In this document: piece by piece, positions 30,902 through 38,606 of the stretch
Layout: every line of letters starts with the position of its first letter
How positions within the stretch are numbered: the stretch's first letter is position 1
Assembly (NCBI GenBank): GCA_963733845.1
Contig: CAVTEM010000012.1
Coordinates: 124,001 to 188,000 of the forward strand
Direction: 5' to 3'
Source of the DNA: DATFQE01 sp963733845
Lineage (GTDB): Bacteria > Actinomycetota > Thermoleophilia > Gaiellales > Gaiellaceae
Length of the DNA stretch: 64,000 nt
Made by a program: the position numbers and the translations under genes
The notes under the pieces: model-generated
Database searches by the model: none
Seen by the model: only the letters and a program-made list of their open reading frames with translations
Told to the model about the DNA's origin: nothing

Positions 30902-31699
30902 TCAAACGACCCCGAAACGGACGCGATACGCCAGCGCCCACGTGACTTCGCGGTCGCCGATGACGCGCTCCGCCGCCTCTCGGAGGCCGGCGAGTCCGAT
31001 CTCCTCCTCGGTCAGTCCTTCCTCGAGCAGCCGGCCCACCGGGCCGAGGCTCAGCGCCAGGCACACGACCCGTGCGGCCGTGGCCCTGTCCTCGCCCGAC
31101 ACCCCGAACTCACGGACGTACCGGAAGAGGCCGCTCTCGCGCATGCGCGGAACGTGCCCGGTCTTCTCGGCCGGCGGGATCGAGAGACGCTCGCGCCGGA
31201 ACTTTCCGACTCGCAGCAGGAAGTACTCGAACGCTGCGTCGACCTCCCAGTCGACCGACGGCGGCAGCTCGTAGTCGTAGGCGGCGAAGACGCCTCCCGG
31301 GCGCAGGATCCGCGCCGCCTCGGCGAAGGTGGGCTGCGGATCCATCCAGTGCAGCGACTGCGAGTAGGTGACGAGGTCGGCGCCGGCATCCTCCAGGCCG
31401 GTTGCGTCGGAATAGCCCTCGACGTAGCGGACGTTGGGAAAAGGCGTGTCTTCCTCTGCCGCCGCACGCATCTCGGTATTCGGCTCCACTCCGACCACCT
31501 CGTGGGCGCGTTCGGCCCAGGCTCGGGTCGACAAGCCGGTACCGGAGCCGACGTCGACCACGAGCCGCGGACGCTCGACGCGGGCCAGGCGGCAGAGCAG
31601 GTTCAGCAAGGCGTTCGGCGGGGAAGGCCGTGCCTGGTGATAGGCGGCGCCGAAGCCCTCCACCGCGTAGCTCGACCAGATCTTGTGCCCCCCGCTCAA
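30902..31699 (-). CDS. class I SAM-dependent methyltransferase
   Basis: 265 aa from TTG 31699. SAM motif I LVVDVGSGTGLSTRAWAERA, acidic end of strand 2 VVGVEPNTEM, motif II DLVTYSQSLHWMD, motif III ILRPGGVFAAYDYE. It belongs to the UbiE/methyltransf_11 group; the substrate is unknown. The N-terminal SSYAVEGFGAAYHQARPSPP (YhR-type) pattern is common to plant and bacterial small-molecule methyltransferases. Stand-alone gene. Confidence 0.85.
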   Translation of the reverse strand: MSGGHKIWSSYAVEGFGAAYHQARPSPPNALLNLLCRLARVERPRLVVDVGSGTGLSTRAWAERAHEVVGVEPNTEMRAAAEEDTPFPNVRYVEGYSDATGLEDAGADLVTYSQSLHWMDPQPTFAEAARILRPGGVFAAYDYELPPSVDWEVDAAFEYFLLRVGKFRRERLSIPPAEKTGHVPRMRESGLFRYVREFGVSGEDRATAARVVCLALSLGPVGRLLEEGLTEEEIGLAGLREAAERVIGDREVTWALAYRVRFGVV

Positions 31700-31747
31700 C
31701 CGCTCAATTGTGACGCGACCGGCGCGGTGGCTAGAATCGACCCCTCC

Positions 31748-31786
31748 GTGACGACACGCCGCCTCAACACGGAGGCCCTCTCATGA
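31748..31786 (+). CDS. possible 12-codon leader peptide upstream of the PAP2 gene
   Basis: GTG at 31748 opens MTTRRLNTEALS and its TGA overlaps the ATG of the PAP2 gene (ATGA). A TAGAAT hexamer (31732-31737) lies 10 nt upstream. It could serve translational coupling. Very short, so low confidence. Confidence 0.25.
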   Translation: MTTRRLNTEALS

Positions 31787-32530
31787 CGGCCGCAACCGCA
31801 ACAGAGCGTCGGTTTCTTCCGCGTGGGTGGACGGATCTCATCCTCCAGCTCGCGATCTGGTTCGGCTTTTTGGCCGCGTACCAGGTCGCCCGGGGCATGG
31901 CCGATCGCAACCCCGGCGAGGCGTTCGACAACGGGCTCAAGGTCGTCGACATCGAACGCCGTGCCAGCGGTCTCTGGGAGCTCTCGCTCCAGAGCTACGC
32001 GCACAGGAGCGACGTCCTCACCTGGTCGGTCTCGGCCACGTACTGGCTGTCGCAGTTCACCGTCATGGGCCTTGCGCTGCTGTTCGTCTACCTGCGCCGG
32101 AACGAGTCGTTCACCCGCTTCCGCAACGCGATCATGCTCGCGAACGTGCTGGGCCTCGTCGGCTACGTGATGCTCCCGACCGCCCCGCCGCGGATGTTCC
32201 CCGAGCTCGGCTTCGTCGACACGCTGTCGACCTTCGGCGGCCCCAACCACGGCAGCGGCCTCGTGGAGCTGGCGTCGAACCCGTATGCAGCGATGCCCAG
32301 CCTGCACTCGGCCGACGCGCTGATCGTCGGCGTTGTGATGGCGACGGTCGTCCGGAGGTCGTGGGCGAAGGCGTTCTGGCTCGCCTGGCCGGCGTGGGTC
32401 TGGTTCGCCGTGATCGCCACCGGCAACCACTTCTGGCTCGACGTCGTCGCGGGCATCGCGCTCGCTGTGGCGGCCGGCGCGTTCGTCTACCGCCGGCAGC
32501 TGCGCGCAGCGCTTGCGCTTCAGGCACTAG
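31783..32530 (+). CDS. PAP2-superfamily membrane phosphatase / IPC synthase-like protein
   Basis: About 245 aa. Six membrane segments, with the PAP2 catalytic signatures PYAAMPSLHSADAL (the His of PSLH) and ATGNHFWLDVVAGIALA (HxxxD), as in inositol-phosphorylceramide synthase-like and PAP2_3 proteins. It may transfer or remove a phospho-head group on a lipid. GGAGG sits 8 nt upstream of ATG 31783. The frame has no stop where the gene should end and stays open through the whole pgsA-like gene to 33192. A frame change near 32510 would end it at TAG 32528-32530. Next to PgsA and Ino1, a role in inositol lipids is inferred. Confidence 0.78.
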
Positions 32531-32533
32531 CCT
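32528..32533 (+). promoter_or_regulatory. -10 element of leaderless promoter
   Basis: TAGCCT ends 6 nt upstream of ATG 32540 of the PgsA-like gene. Confidence 0.45.
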
Positions 32534-32539
32534 CCGCAC

Positions 32540-33169
32540 ATGGCTCGAAGCGAGGCCTTCGGCCGCGTCAAGGACGGCTACACCACAGGCGTGCGCCGAG
32601 TCGCCGCGCGGTCGATGAGCCGGCTCGGACAAACGCGGGTGACGCCGAACGCGCTCACCGCCGGCGGCGTCCTCCTCTGTGCAGCCGGGGCGGTGGTCGT
32701 CTACTTCGAGTACAAGAACGAGCTCGCCGCCTACTGGATCGGCGCCGTGCTGTTCATCGTGGGCTCGATCCTCGACGTCCTCGACGGCGCGCTCGCCCGC
32801 TCCAGCGGGAAGGCCACGCCCTTCGGCGCCTTCGTCGACTCGATGACCGACCGCGTCAGCGAGGGCGTGATGCTCGGCGCGATCGCGCTCGTCTTCATGC
32901 GCGAGGGGAACGAGGTCGCGCTGGCCTTCACCTTCGCCGCGGCCGTCGGCTCCTTCCTCGTCTCCTACGCGCGCGCGAAGGCGGAGATTCTCGGGCTGCG
33001 CGGGGACGTCGGCCTCGGCAGCCGGGCCGAGCGCGTGGTCGTCATCTCGGCCGGCCTGATCCTCGGGCCGTGGGGTGCACTGCAGTGGGCGATCTACCTG
33101 CTCACGGTCACCGCCTGGCTGACCGTGATCCAGCGCCTCCTGTACGTCCGTCGTCAGTTGCAGGGATAG
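32540..33169 (+). CDS. CDP-alcohol phosphatidyltransferase (probable PI-phosphate synthase)
   Basis: 209 aa membrane enzyme. The full CDP-OH-P motif is present: DVLDGALARSSG then GAFVDSMTDR (D-x2-DG-x2-AR-x8-G-x3-D-x3-D) at residues about 75-100. Six hydrophobic segments. It swaps CMP for an alcohol on CDP-diacylglycerol. Because an inositol-phosphate synthase follows 36 bp downstream, the alcohol is probably inositol 1-phosphate, giving phosphatidylinositol phosphate as in mycobacteria. The basic N-terminus and GLRGDVGLGSRAERVVVI resemble actinobacterial PgsA/PIPS. Confidence 0.9.
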   Translation: MARSEAFGRVKDGYTTGVRRVAARSMSRLGQTRVTPNALTAGGVLLCAAGAVVVYFEYKNELAAYWIGAVLFIVGSILDVLDGALARSSGKATPFGAFVDSMTDRVSEGVMLGAIALVFMREGNEVALAFTFAAAVGSFLVSYARAKAEILGLRGDVGLGSRAERVVVISAGLILGPWGALQWAIYLLTVTAWLTVIQRLLYVRRQLQG

Positions 33170-33187
33170 CGCTCATCGCAAATACGC

Positions 33188-33218
33188 TATAGTGCTATCA
33201 GCCGATGGCTGATAGCAC
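33188..33218 (+). promoter_or_regulatory. promoter -10 and 27-bp palindromic operator over the start codon of the RHH-Ino1 gene
   Basis: TATAGT (33188-33193) is followed by a perfect inverted repeat: GTGCTATCAGCC (33192-33203), GAT, GGCTGATAGCAC (33207-33218). The ATG at 33205 lies in its centre, so transcription would start just before or inside the palindrome. Palindromes at this place are typical auto-repressor sites. The gene's own N-terminus encodes two ribbon-helix-helix DNA-binding units. Confidence 0.75.
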
Positions 33219-34677
33219 TCGTAAGAAGAGCGTCATCGTCCGCGTGCCGCCCGCGCTCAAGCGCCGGCTCGCCCGCGAGGTGGCGCGCGGCGGGAGGAGC
33301 ATGAACGACCTCGCCGTCGGCATCCTCGGCAGCCACTTCGGCGTCGAGGTGGAGGAGAGCGGACGCCGCAGCGCGCCGCCCGGCGCGAGCGGCGTCGTGG
33401 TCCTGCGCATGCCGGACCGCCTCAAGGAGCGCGTGAGCGCCGAAGCCCGCTCGCTCGACACGACGACGAACGACCTGATCGTTCGCACCCTCTCGGAGAC
33501 GCTCGGAGTGAGGAGCGGAAAGGAAAGGATGACACCTACCAACGGCAACGCCCGCCGCGACGACGGCAAGGTCCGCGTCGCGATCATCGGAGTCGGCAAC
33601 TGCGCGAGCGCGCTCATCCAGGGCGTGGAGTACTACAAGGACGCGTCGCCCGACGACTTCGTCCCCGGCCTGATGCACGTCGACCTCGGCGGCTACCACA
33701 TCCGCGACATCGAGTTCACCGCCGCGTTCGACGTCACGAAGGACAAGGTCGGCAAGGACCTGGCCGACGCGATCTGGGCGCACCCGAACAACACCGTCAA
33801 GTTCTCGGACGTGCCCAAGACCGGGATCCGCGTCTCCCGCGGGATGACGCACGACGGGCTCGGCCAGTACGTCGGCGAGATCGTCGAGAAGGCGCCCGGC
33901 GCGACCGACGACGTCGCCGGGATCCTGCGCGAGACGGGTACCGACGTGGTCGTGAACTTCCTTCCGGTCGGCTCCGAGGCGGCGACGAAGTGGTACGCCG
34001 AGCAGATCCTCGACGCGGGCTGCGCGATGGTGAACTGCATGCCCGTCTTCATCGGGCGCGAGACCTACTGGCGGAAGCGCTTCGAGGACGCCGGACTGCC
34101 GGTCGTCGGCGACGACATCAAGTCGCAGGTCGGCGCGACGATCTCGCACCGCGTCCTGTCGACGCTCTTCCGCAAGCGCGGGGTCAAGCTCGACCGCACC
34201 TACCAGCTCAACTTCGGTGGCAACTCGGACTTCCTCAACATGCTCGAGCGGAGCCGGCTGCAGTCGAAGAAGATCTCGAAGACGAACTCCGTCAAGTCGA
34301 CCCTCGAGTACGACCTCGGCGAGGGCAACATCCACATCGGGCCCTCCGACCACGTGCCGTGGCTCGAGGACCGGAAGTGGGCCTACATCCGGCTCGAAGG
34401 GACGTCGTTCGGCGACGTGCCGCTGAACGTCGAGCTCAAGCTCGAGGTGCACGACTCGCCGAACTCGGCCGGGATCGTGATCGACGCGGTCCGGCTCGGG
34501 AAGCTGGCCCTGAACAACGGCATCTCCGGAGCCCTCGAAGGGCCGTCTGCCTACTTCATGAAGTCGCCGCCCGTGCAGTACGACGACGACGTCGCATACG
34601 AGATGGTCGAGGACTTCATCCGCGCGAACGCACGCGCGACGGCGGCGCGTAGCGCGCCGGCCGAGAACACGGCCTAG
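33205..34677 (+). CDS. ino1: inositol-3-phosphate synthase with N-terminal double ribbon-helix-helix domain
   Basis: 490 aa. Residues about 8-50 ([20 protein letters not shown], then [16 protein letters not shown]) and 65-105 ([20 protein letters not shown], then [16 protein letters not shown]) are two RHH (Arc/HicB-like) units. From residue 109 follows a complete Ino1: [20 protein letters not shown] (NAD loop), [56 protein letters not shown]. Ino1 converts glucose 6-phosphate to inositol 3-phosphate. An internal ATG at 33529 with AAGGAAAGG before it would give the normal 382-aa enzyme alone, so both forms may be made. A single indel could also have merged two adjacent genes (an out-of-frame TGA lies at 33508-33510). 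Confidence 0.88.
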   Translation: MADSTRKKSVIVRVPPALKRRLAREVARGGRSMNDLAVGILGSHFGVEVEESGRRSAPPGASGVVVLRMPDRLKERVSAEARSLDTTTNDLIVRTLSETLGVRSGKERMTPTNGNARRDDGKVRVAIIGVGNCASALIQGVEYYKDASPDDFVPGLMHVDLGGYHIRDIEFTAAFDVTKDKVGKDLADAIWAHPNNTVKFSDVPKTGIRVSRGMTHDGLGQYVGEIVEKAPGATDDVAGILRETGTDVVVNFLPVGSEAATKWYAEQILDAGCAMVNCMPVFIGRETYWRKRFEDAGLPVVGDDIKSQVGATISHRVLSTLFRKRGVKLDRTYQLNFGGNSDFLNMLERSRLQSKKISKTNSVKSTLEYDLGEGNIHIGPSDHVPWLEDRKWAYIRLEGTSFGDVPLNVELKLEVHDSPNSAGIVIDAVRLGKLALNNGISGALEGPSAYFMKSPPVQYDDDVAYEMVEDFIRANARATAARSAPAENTA

Positions 34678-34703
34678 CCCCCTGCGGACGACCGTACCGC
34701 TCC

Positions 34704-34731
34704 GCGAGGGCCGGCGACCGCCGGCCCTCGC
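34704..34731 (+). terminator. terminator hairpin after ino1
   Basis: Perfect 12-bp stem GCGAGGGCCGGC, loop GACC, followed by CGTTTCC; 27 bp after the stop codon. Confidence 0.75.
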
Positions 34732-34794
34732 CGTTTCCGGCCGCGTCCGTGGAAGCGATCGTCACGCTTTCGTGGCAGTCGCCATGGCCCCGCG

Positions 34795-34829
34795 GGCCGT
34801 GTCCGGGGGCCAGACCCCTGGACACGGCC
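34795..34829. repeat. intergenic palindrome, possible dispersed repeat or bidirectional terminator
   Basis: GGCCGTGTCC and GGACACGGCC pair as a 10-bp outer stem, with GGGG/CCCC pairing inside around CAGA. It sits between the convergent ino1 and TetR genes. Confidence 0.55.
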
Positions 34830-34871
34830 GAAAGGGCCGAGGCCGGGCTGGACACCCGCTCCGGTGATTCG

Positions 34872-35477
34872 TCAGTCGGTCCGGACGCGCAGGCCGTCGC
34901 GCACGAGGGTGACGACCGCCTTCTCGGCGCGGTCGACCTCCTCGACGGAGTCGTCGAGCTGTCCCATGACCCAGCTCGTCAGGATCTCCTCCAGGGCGCC
35001 GTAGACGATCAGGGCCGCCAGCCGCGGCTCCACGTCGGTCCGGAACTCGCCGCTCTCCTGCCCGCGCCGGACGATCCGCTGCAGCGCCGCGTACGCCTGC
35101 TCGATCTCCTCGACCTCGCGCTGGATCTGCGGGCTCCGCGTGACCTCCCGAACGAGGACGCGGACGAGATCGGGGTCGTGCTTCCACGTGCGCAGCACGA
35201 TCGCGGCCACCTTGCGCAGCTGCTCGGCGGCGGGCTCGTCCTCCTCCTCGACCGCCTCGATCGCGGCGAGCATCGTCGTCCAGGTGTCGCGGAAGATCGT
35301 CTCGAGGATCTCGTCCTTCGAGGTGAAGTAGTGGTAGACGAGGCCGTACGCCACGCCGGCCTCGGTCGCGATCTCGCCGACGCGGCACGCGTGGTAGCCC
35401 TTGCGTGCGAACGCACGCACGGCGGCTTCGAGGATTCGACGCCGCTTCTCCTCCTGCGCTGGTGAGCGAACCGCCAC
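34872..35477 (-). CDS. TetR/AcrR family transcriptional regulator
   Basis: 201 aa from GTG 35477. N-terminal HTH: RRRILEAAVRAFARKGYHAC, then EIATEAGVAYGLVYHYFTSK (the HYF of the recognition helix region). The C-terminal helical domain (AIVLRTWKHDPDLVRVLVRE) resembles the TetR_C fatty-acid regulators of the FadR group (Bacillus YsiA/FadR). It likely controls its own region or lipid metabolism. Divergent from the glycosyltransferase gene across 79 bp; TAAAGT lies 10 nt upstream of the start. Confidence 0.88.
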   Translation of the reverse strand: MAVRSPAQEEKRRRILEAAVRAFARKGYHACRVGEIATEAGVAYGLVYHYFTSKDEILETIFRDTWTTMLAAIEAVEEEDEPAAEQLRKVAAIVLRTWKHDPDLVRVLVREVTRSPQIQREVEEIEQAYAALQRIVRRGQESGEFRTDVEPRLAALIVYGALEEILTSWVMGQLDDSVEEVDRAEKAVVTLVRDGLRVRTD

Positions 35478-35543
35478 AGGAGCGGGGACTTTACCGCGGG
35501 AGCCGGTACTCGGCGCGGGGCCGGAGGCGGGCAGGAGTCGGGC

Positions 35544-35549
35544 TAGACT
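35544..35549 (+). promoter_or_regulatory. -10 element of leaderless promoter
   Basis: TAGACT ends 7 nt upstream of TTG 35557. Confidence 0.45.
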
Positions 35550-35556
35550 CGGGAGC

Positions 35557-37285
35557 TTGCGCATCTGCCTCGTGACGCCGTTTTCCTGGTCGCAGCCACA
35601 CGATGTCAACGAGCACGTCGCGGGCCTCGCGGCCGGCCTTCGCGAGCTCGGCCACTCGGTGACGGTGCTCGCCCCGTCGGGGCGGGCCGCCGACCTCCTG
35701 GCGGGCCGGCGGGCGCTGCAGGACGGGCTCGAGGCGGACGTGATCGCGCTCGGGCCGGCCCTGCCGATCTCGCGTCGAAGCCGCATCGGCGTTCCGGTCG
35801 GGGTGCGGGCGAACCTGGCACTGGCGCTCGGACGCGGCCGGTTCGATGTCGTGCACGCGTTCGAGCCCGGCCTGCCGAGCCTCTCCTACCTTGCGCTGCT
35901 CGAGTCCAGGGCCCTGACGGCTGCCACCTTCTTCTCCCCGGAGCGCCTGTCCTACCCGCCCGGCCGCGCCCAGCGCGAGCGGCTGCTCGGGCGAACCGAC
36001 GCGCTGCTCGCGGTCTCGCAGCTCGTGGCCGACGCGGCTACCCTGCGCTTCCCGGGCGCGTACCGCCTCGTCTCACCGGGCGTCGACCCCGAGCTCTTCC
36101 GGCCGGCGAAGAAACGCGACCTCGCCGTCGTCGAGTGGCGGCCCGGCGAGCGAACGCTGACGCGGACGGCCGTGCGCATCCTGCCCGAGCTACCCGGCTG
36201 GGAGCTCGTGATCCTGCGGACGAAGCCCCTGACGGCGCGCCCGGCGATCCCGCCGACGCTGCGCGACCGCGTTCGCGTGCGCACCCTCCGTCACGGCGCC
36301 GACCGGGCCCCGCTGATGAACGAGGCCGCGATCTTTCTGCCCTCGCCGAACGGTCTCGCGCGCGTGAAGCTGGAGGCCCGCGCTGCTGGGGTCGCGCTCG
36401 CCGATCCGCCGGGCCTGCTCGAGCAGCCCGAGCTCGGCGGCGCCGCCCTCGCGCGACTGGCCGAGCACGACGATCTGCGCGAGCGCCTGGGACGGGAGGC
36501 GCGCGCGTCCGCCGAGAATGAGGACTTCGGCAGCGTCGCCGCCGCTCACGACGAGCTCTACCGCAACCTCGGAAAGCGTCGTCTAACCGGGGCGCGTAGC
36601 GCTGATCCACTCGGGGACCGCGAGTGGATCCTCTGCGACCTCCATCTGCACACGAGCTGGTCGCACGACTGCACGGTCGAGACGGCCGACCTGCTCGACC
36701 ACGCCGAAGCCGAGGGGCTGGGCGGAATCGCGGTGACCGACCACAACGTCTTCGGCGGTGCTCTCGAAGCCGTCGAGCTCGCGCGCGACCGCGACCTGAT
36801 CGTCATCCCCGGCGAGGAGGTCAAGACCGACGGCCAGGGCGAGGTGATCGGGCTGTTCCTGCATGAGGAGATTCCGCGCGGACTGACGTTCGCCGAGACG
36901 ATCGCGGCCATCAAGGAGCAGGAGCGGACTGGTCTACCTCCCCCACCCGTTCGACCGCCTCCACACCGTCCCCGACCCGTCGACCCTGCACCGCCACCTG
37001 GCGGACATCGACGTCTTCGAGGTGTACAACGCGCGCATCCTCCGCGAGGGCCACAACGACGAAGCGCTGCGCTTCGCGCGCAAGTACAACCTGATCCAGG
37101 GCGCCGGGTCGGACGCGCACGTGCTCCAGGGCGTCGGTACCGGGGTCGTCCGCATGCGCGCTTTCCGCGATCCGGAGGAGTTCATGATCTCGCTCCGGAG
37201 CGCCGAGGTGCTGCGCCGGCCCAAGTCGCTCGCGTACCTGCAGTCGCTCAAGTGGATGGCGCAGGTCAAGGAAAGAGTCAGGTAG
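35557..37285 (+). CDS. glycosyltransferase family 4-like / PHP-domain fusion (one frameshift)
   Basis: About 575 aa. Residues 1-345 are a GT-B glycosyltransferase: N-terminal RICLVTPFSWSQPHDVNEHV, VVHAFEPGLPSLSYLALLES, C-terminal SPNGLARVKLEARAAGVALA. A short linker leads to a PHP domain: CDLHLHTSWSHDCTVETADL (HxH metal motif), GIAVTDHNVFGG, VIPGEEVKTDG. At about 36925 the frame breaks; the other frame continues perfectly (LVYLPHPFDRLHTVPDP, VFEVYNARI, GAGSDAHVLQGVGTG) to TAG 37283-37285. No stop separates the two halves, so a real fusion is likely, though an indel cannot be excluded. Start TTG 35557 fits a leaderless promoter. Confidence 0.8.
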
Positions 37286-37299
37286 GCGAGAACTCGGGA

Positions 37300-37896
37300 A
37301 TGCTCCCTGTGTCCTCCGTGCCGACCGACGAGATCTACGAGCGCTACCTGCAGAAGGCGATCGCCGAGGCGAACGACCTCGGCCACGAGATCGCGGCGGC
37401 AGGCGGCGGCGCGCGGGTTCCCGTGCTCGGCTCGGGGCACCCGCTGGCGGACGTGCTGCTGCTGAAGTTCTCGCCGCAGCCGTCCGAGGTGCAGGAGGGC
37501 GTCGCGTTCTTCGGGCGCACGGGCCAGGCGATCCTCAAGTCGCTCCAGCGACTGAACGTGGACCCGCTCGCGGTCTACGGCACGAACTGCGTCAAGTTCG
37601 CCGACGGCTCCGAGGAGGAGGGCGCGCCCTGGCTCCTGCGCGAGCTGCACATCGTCCAGCCCAAGCTCGTCGTCGTCATGGGCGAGCGCGCGCTCGCCTT
37701 CCTGAACGCGCTCGACTTCCCGCTCTCCACGGCCGTGGAGGACAAGCCGGGCGAGCTGCAGCGCTACACGCCCACCGTCCAGGCGCTGGTGACCCCGGAC
37801 ATCGACGCCTCCCTCGACGAACAACCAGCGAAGACACGCTTTTGGAACGCGTTCAAGACGCTCGGCCCGTGGTGGGCCGATCTTCCGCCTTACTGA
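37300..37896 (+). CDS. uracil-DNA glycosylase superfamily protein with altered catalytic motif
   Basis: 198 aa. UDG-fold layout: GSGHPLADVLLLKFSPQPSE, VAFFGRTGQAILKSLQRLNV, YGTNCVKF, LHIVQPKLVVVMGERALAFL (the family 4/5 backbone order). The usual motif 1 GEAPG is replaced by KFSPQ and PFVGxxG by AFFGRTG, so normal uracil excision is doubtful. Family 4 Cys ligands for a 4Fe-4S cluster are not seen. It lies 14 bp after the PHP-domain end; ATG 37300 is the probable start. Confidence 0.68.
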   Translation: MLPVSSVPTDEIYERYLQKAIAEANDLGHEIAAAGGGARVPVLGSGHPLADVLLLKFSPQPSEVQEGVAFFGRTGQAILKSLQRLNVDPLAVYGTNCVKFADGSEEEGAPWLLRELHIVQPKLVVVMGERALAFLNALDFPLSTAVEDKPGELQRYTPTVQALVTPDIDASLDEQPAKTRFWNAFKTLGPWWADLPPY

Positions 37897-38606
37897 GGTA
37901 CGGGGCTTTCGCGGCGCTCGTCGTCGCGCTCGGCGCCTACTACGCCGGGAGCGACGAGCTGTGGAACGCCGGCCTCTGGTGGGACGTGGCCTGGCTCGCC
38001 GTGGTCCTGATCCCGGCCGTGTTCGGCGTGGTCTGGTTCCTGCTGCCCTTCCGGCAGGCGCGCGGCCTCTTCCTCGTGGCGGCCGCGTTCGCCGTGCTGT
38101 CGGTGCTGCTCTCGCTCGCCGACCTGGGCGCGCTCGCGAACTTCTCGAAGCTCGTCACGATGACGCTGGTCGGCTTCTGGTTCCTGACGTTCTTCGAGTC
38201 GGTGCTCTGGGTGGGGCTCGTCGCGGCAGTGATTCCGCTCGTGGATGCGCTCTCGGTCTGGCGCGGGCCGACGAGGCACATCGTCGATGAGGAGCCCCAG
38301 ATCTTCACCGCGCTGTCGTTCGCGTTCCGGATCCCGGGCGAGCGGCCGACGGCCAACCTCGGGCTGCCCGATCTGCTCTTCTTCGCGCTGTTCCTGGCGG
38401 CGGCAGCGCGCTTCCAGCTGCGCCCGGGCTGGACCTGGTTCGCGATGACGGCCTCGTTCGGGCTGACGATCGTCCTGACGGTCGCGTTCGACGTGGTCGG
38501 GCTGCCGGCACTGCCGTTGCTCTCGCTCGCGTTCCTGGCGGCGAACGCCGACCTGCTCTGGCGCGCCGTCAAGCGCCGCGAGTGGGGCCTCAGCCGGAGC
38601 GAGTGA
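37869..38606 (+). CDS. integral membrane protein, unknown
   Basis: 245 aa from GTG 37869 (or 37872). Seven or eight hydrophobic segments, for example YGAFAALVVALGAYYAG, VAWLAVVLIPAVFGVVWFLL, AAFAVLSVLLSLADLGA and VTMTLVGFWFLTFFESVLW. The loop GPTRHIVDEEPQIFTALSFA and PGERPTANLGLPDLLFF stand out as conserved-looking but are not recognised. It overlaps the UDG-like gene by 28 bp and the convergent RlmD gene by 17 bp. Confidence 0.75.
   Translation: MVGRSSALLRYGAFAALVVALGAYYAGSDELWNAGLWWDVAWLAVVLIPAVFGVVWFLLPFRQARGLFLVAAAFAVLSVLLSLADLGALANFSKLVTMTLVGFWFLTFFESVLWVGLVAAVIPLVDALSVWRGPTRHIVDEEPQIFTALSFAFRIPGERPTANLGLPDLLFFALFLAAAARFQLRPGWTWFAMTASFGLTIVLTVAFDVVGLPALPLLSLAFLAANADLLWRAVKRREWGLSRSE

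Noticed and set aside
35401..37896. One 831-codon frame spanning glycosyltransferase, PHP start and UDG-like protein
   Set aside because: The middle (about 36930-37290) is out-of-frame proline-rich nonsense; the true PHP frame there ends at TAG 37285, and the UDG-like gene starts anew at 37300.
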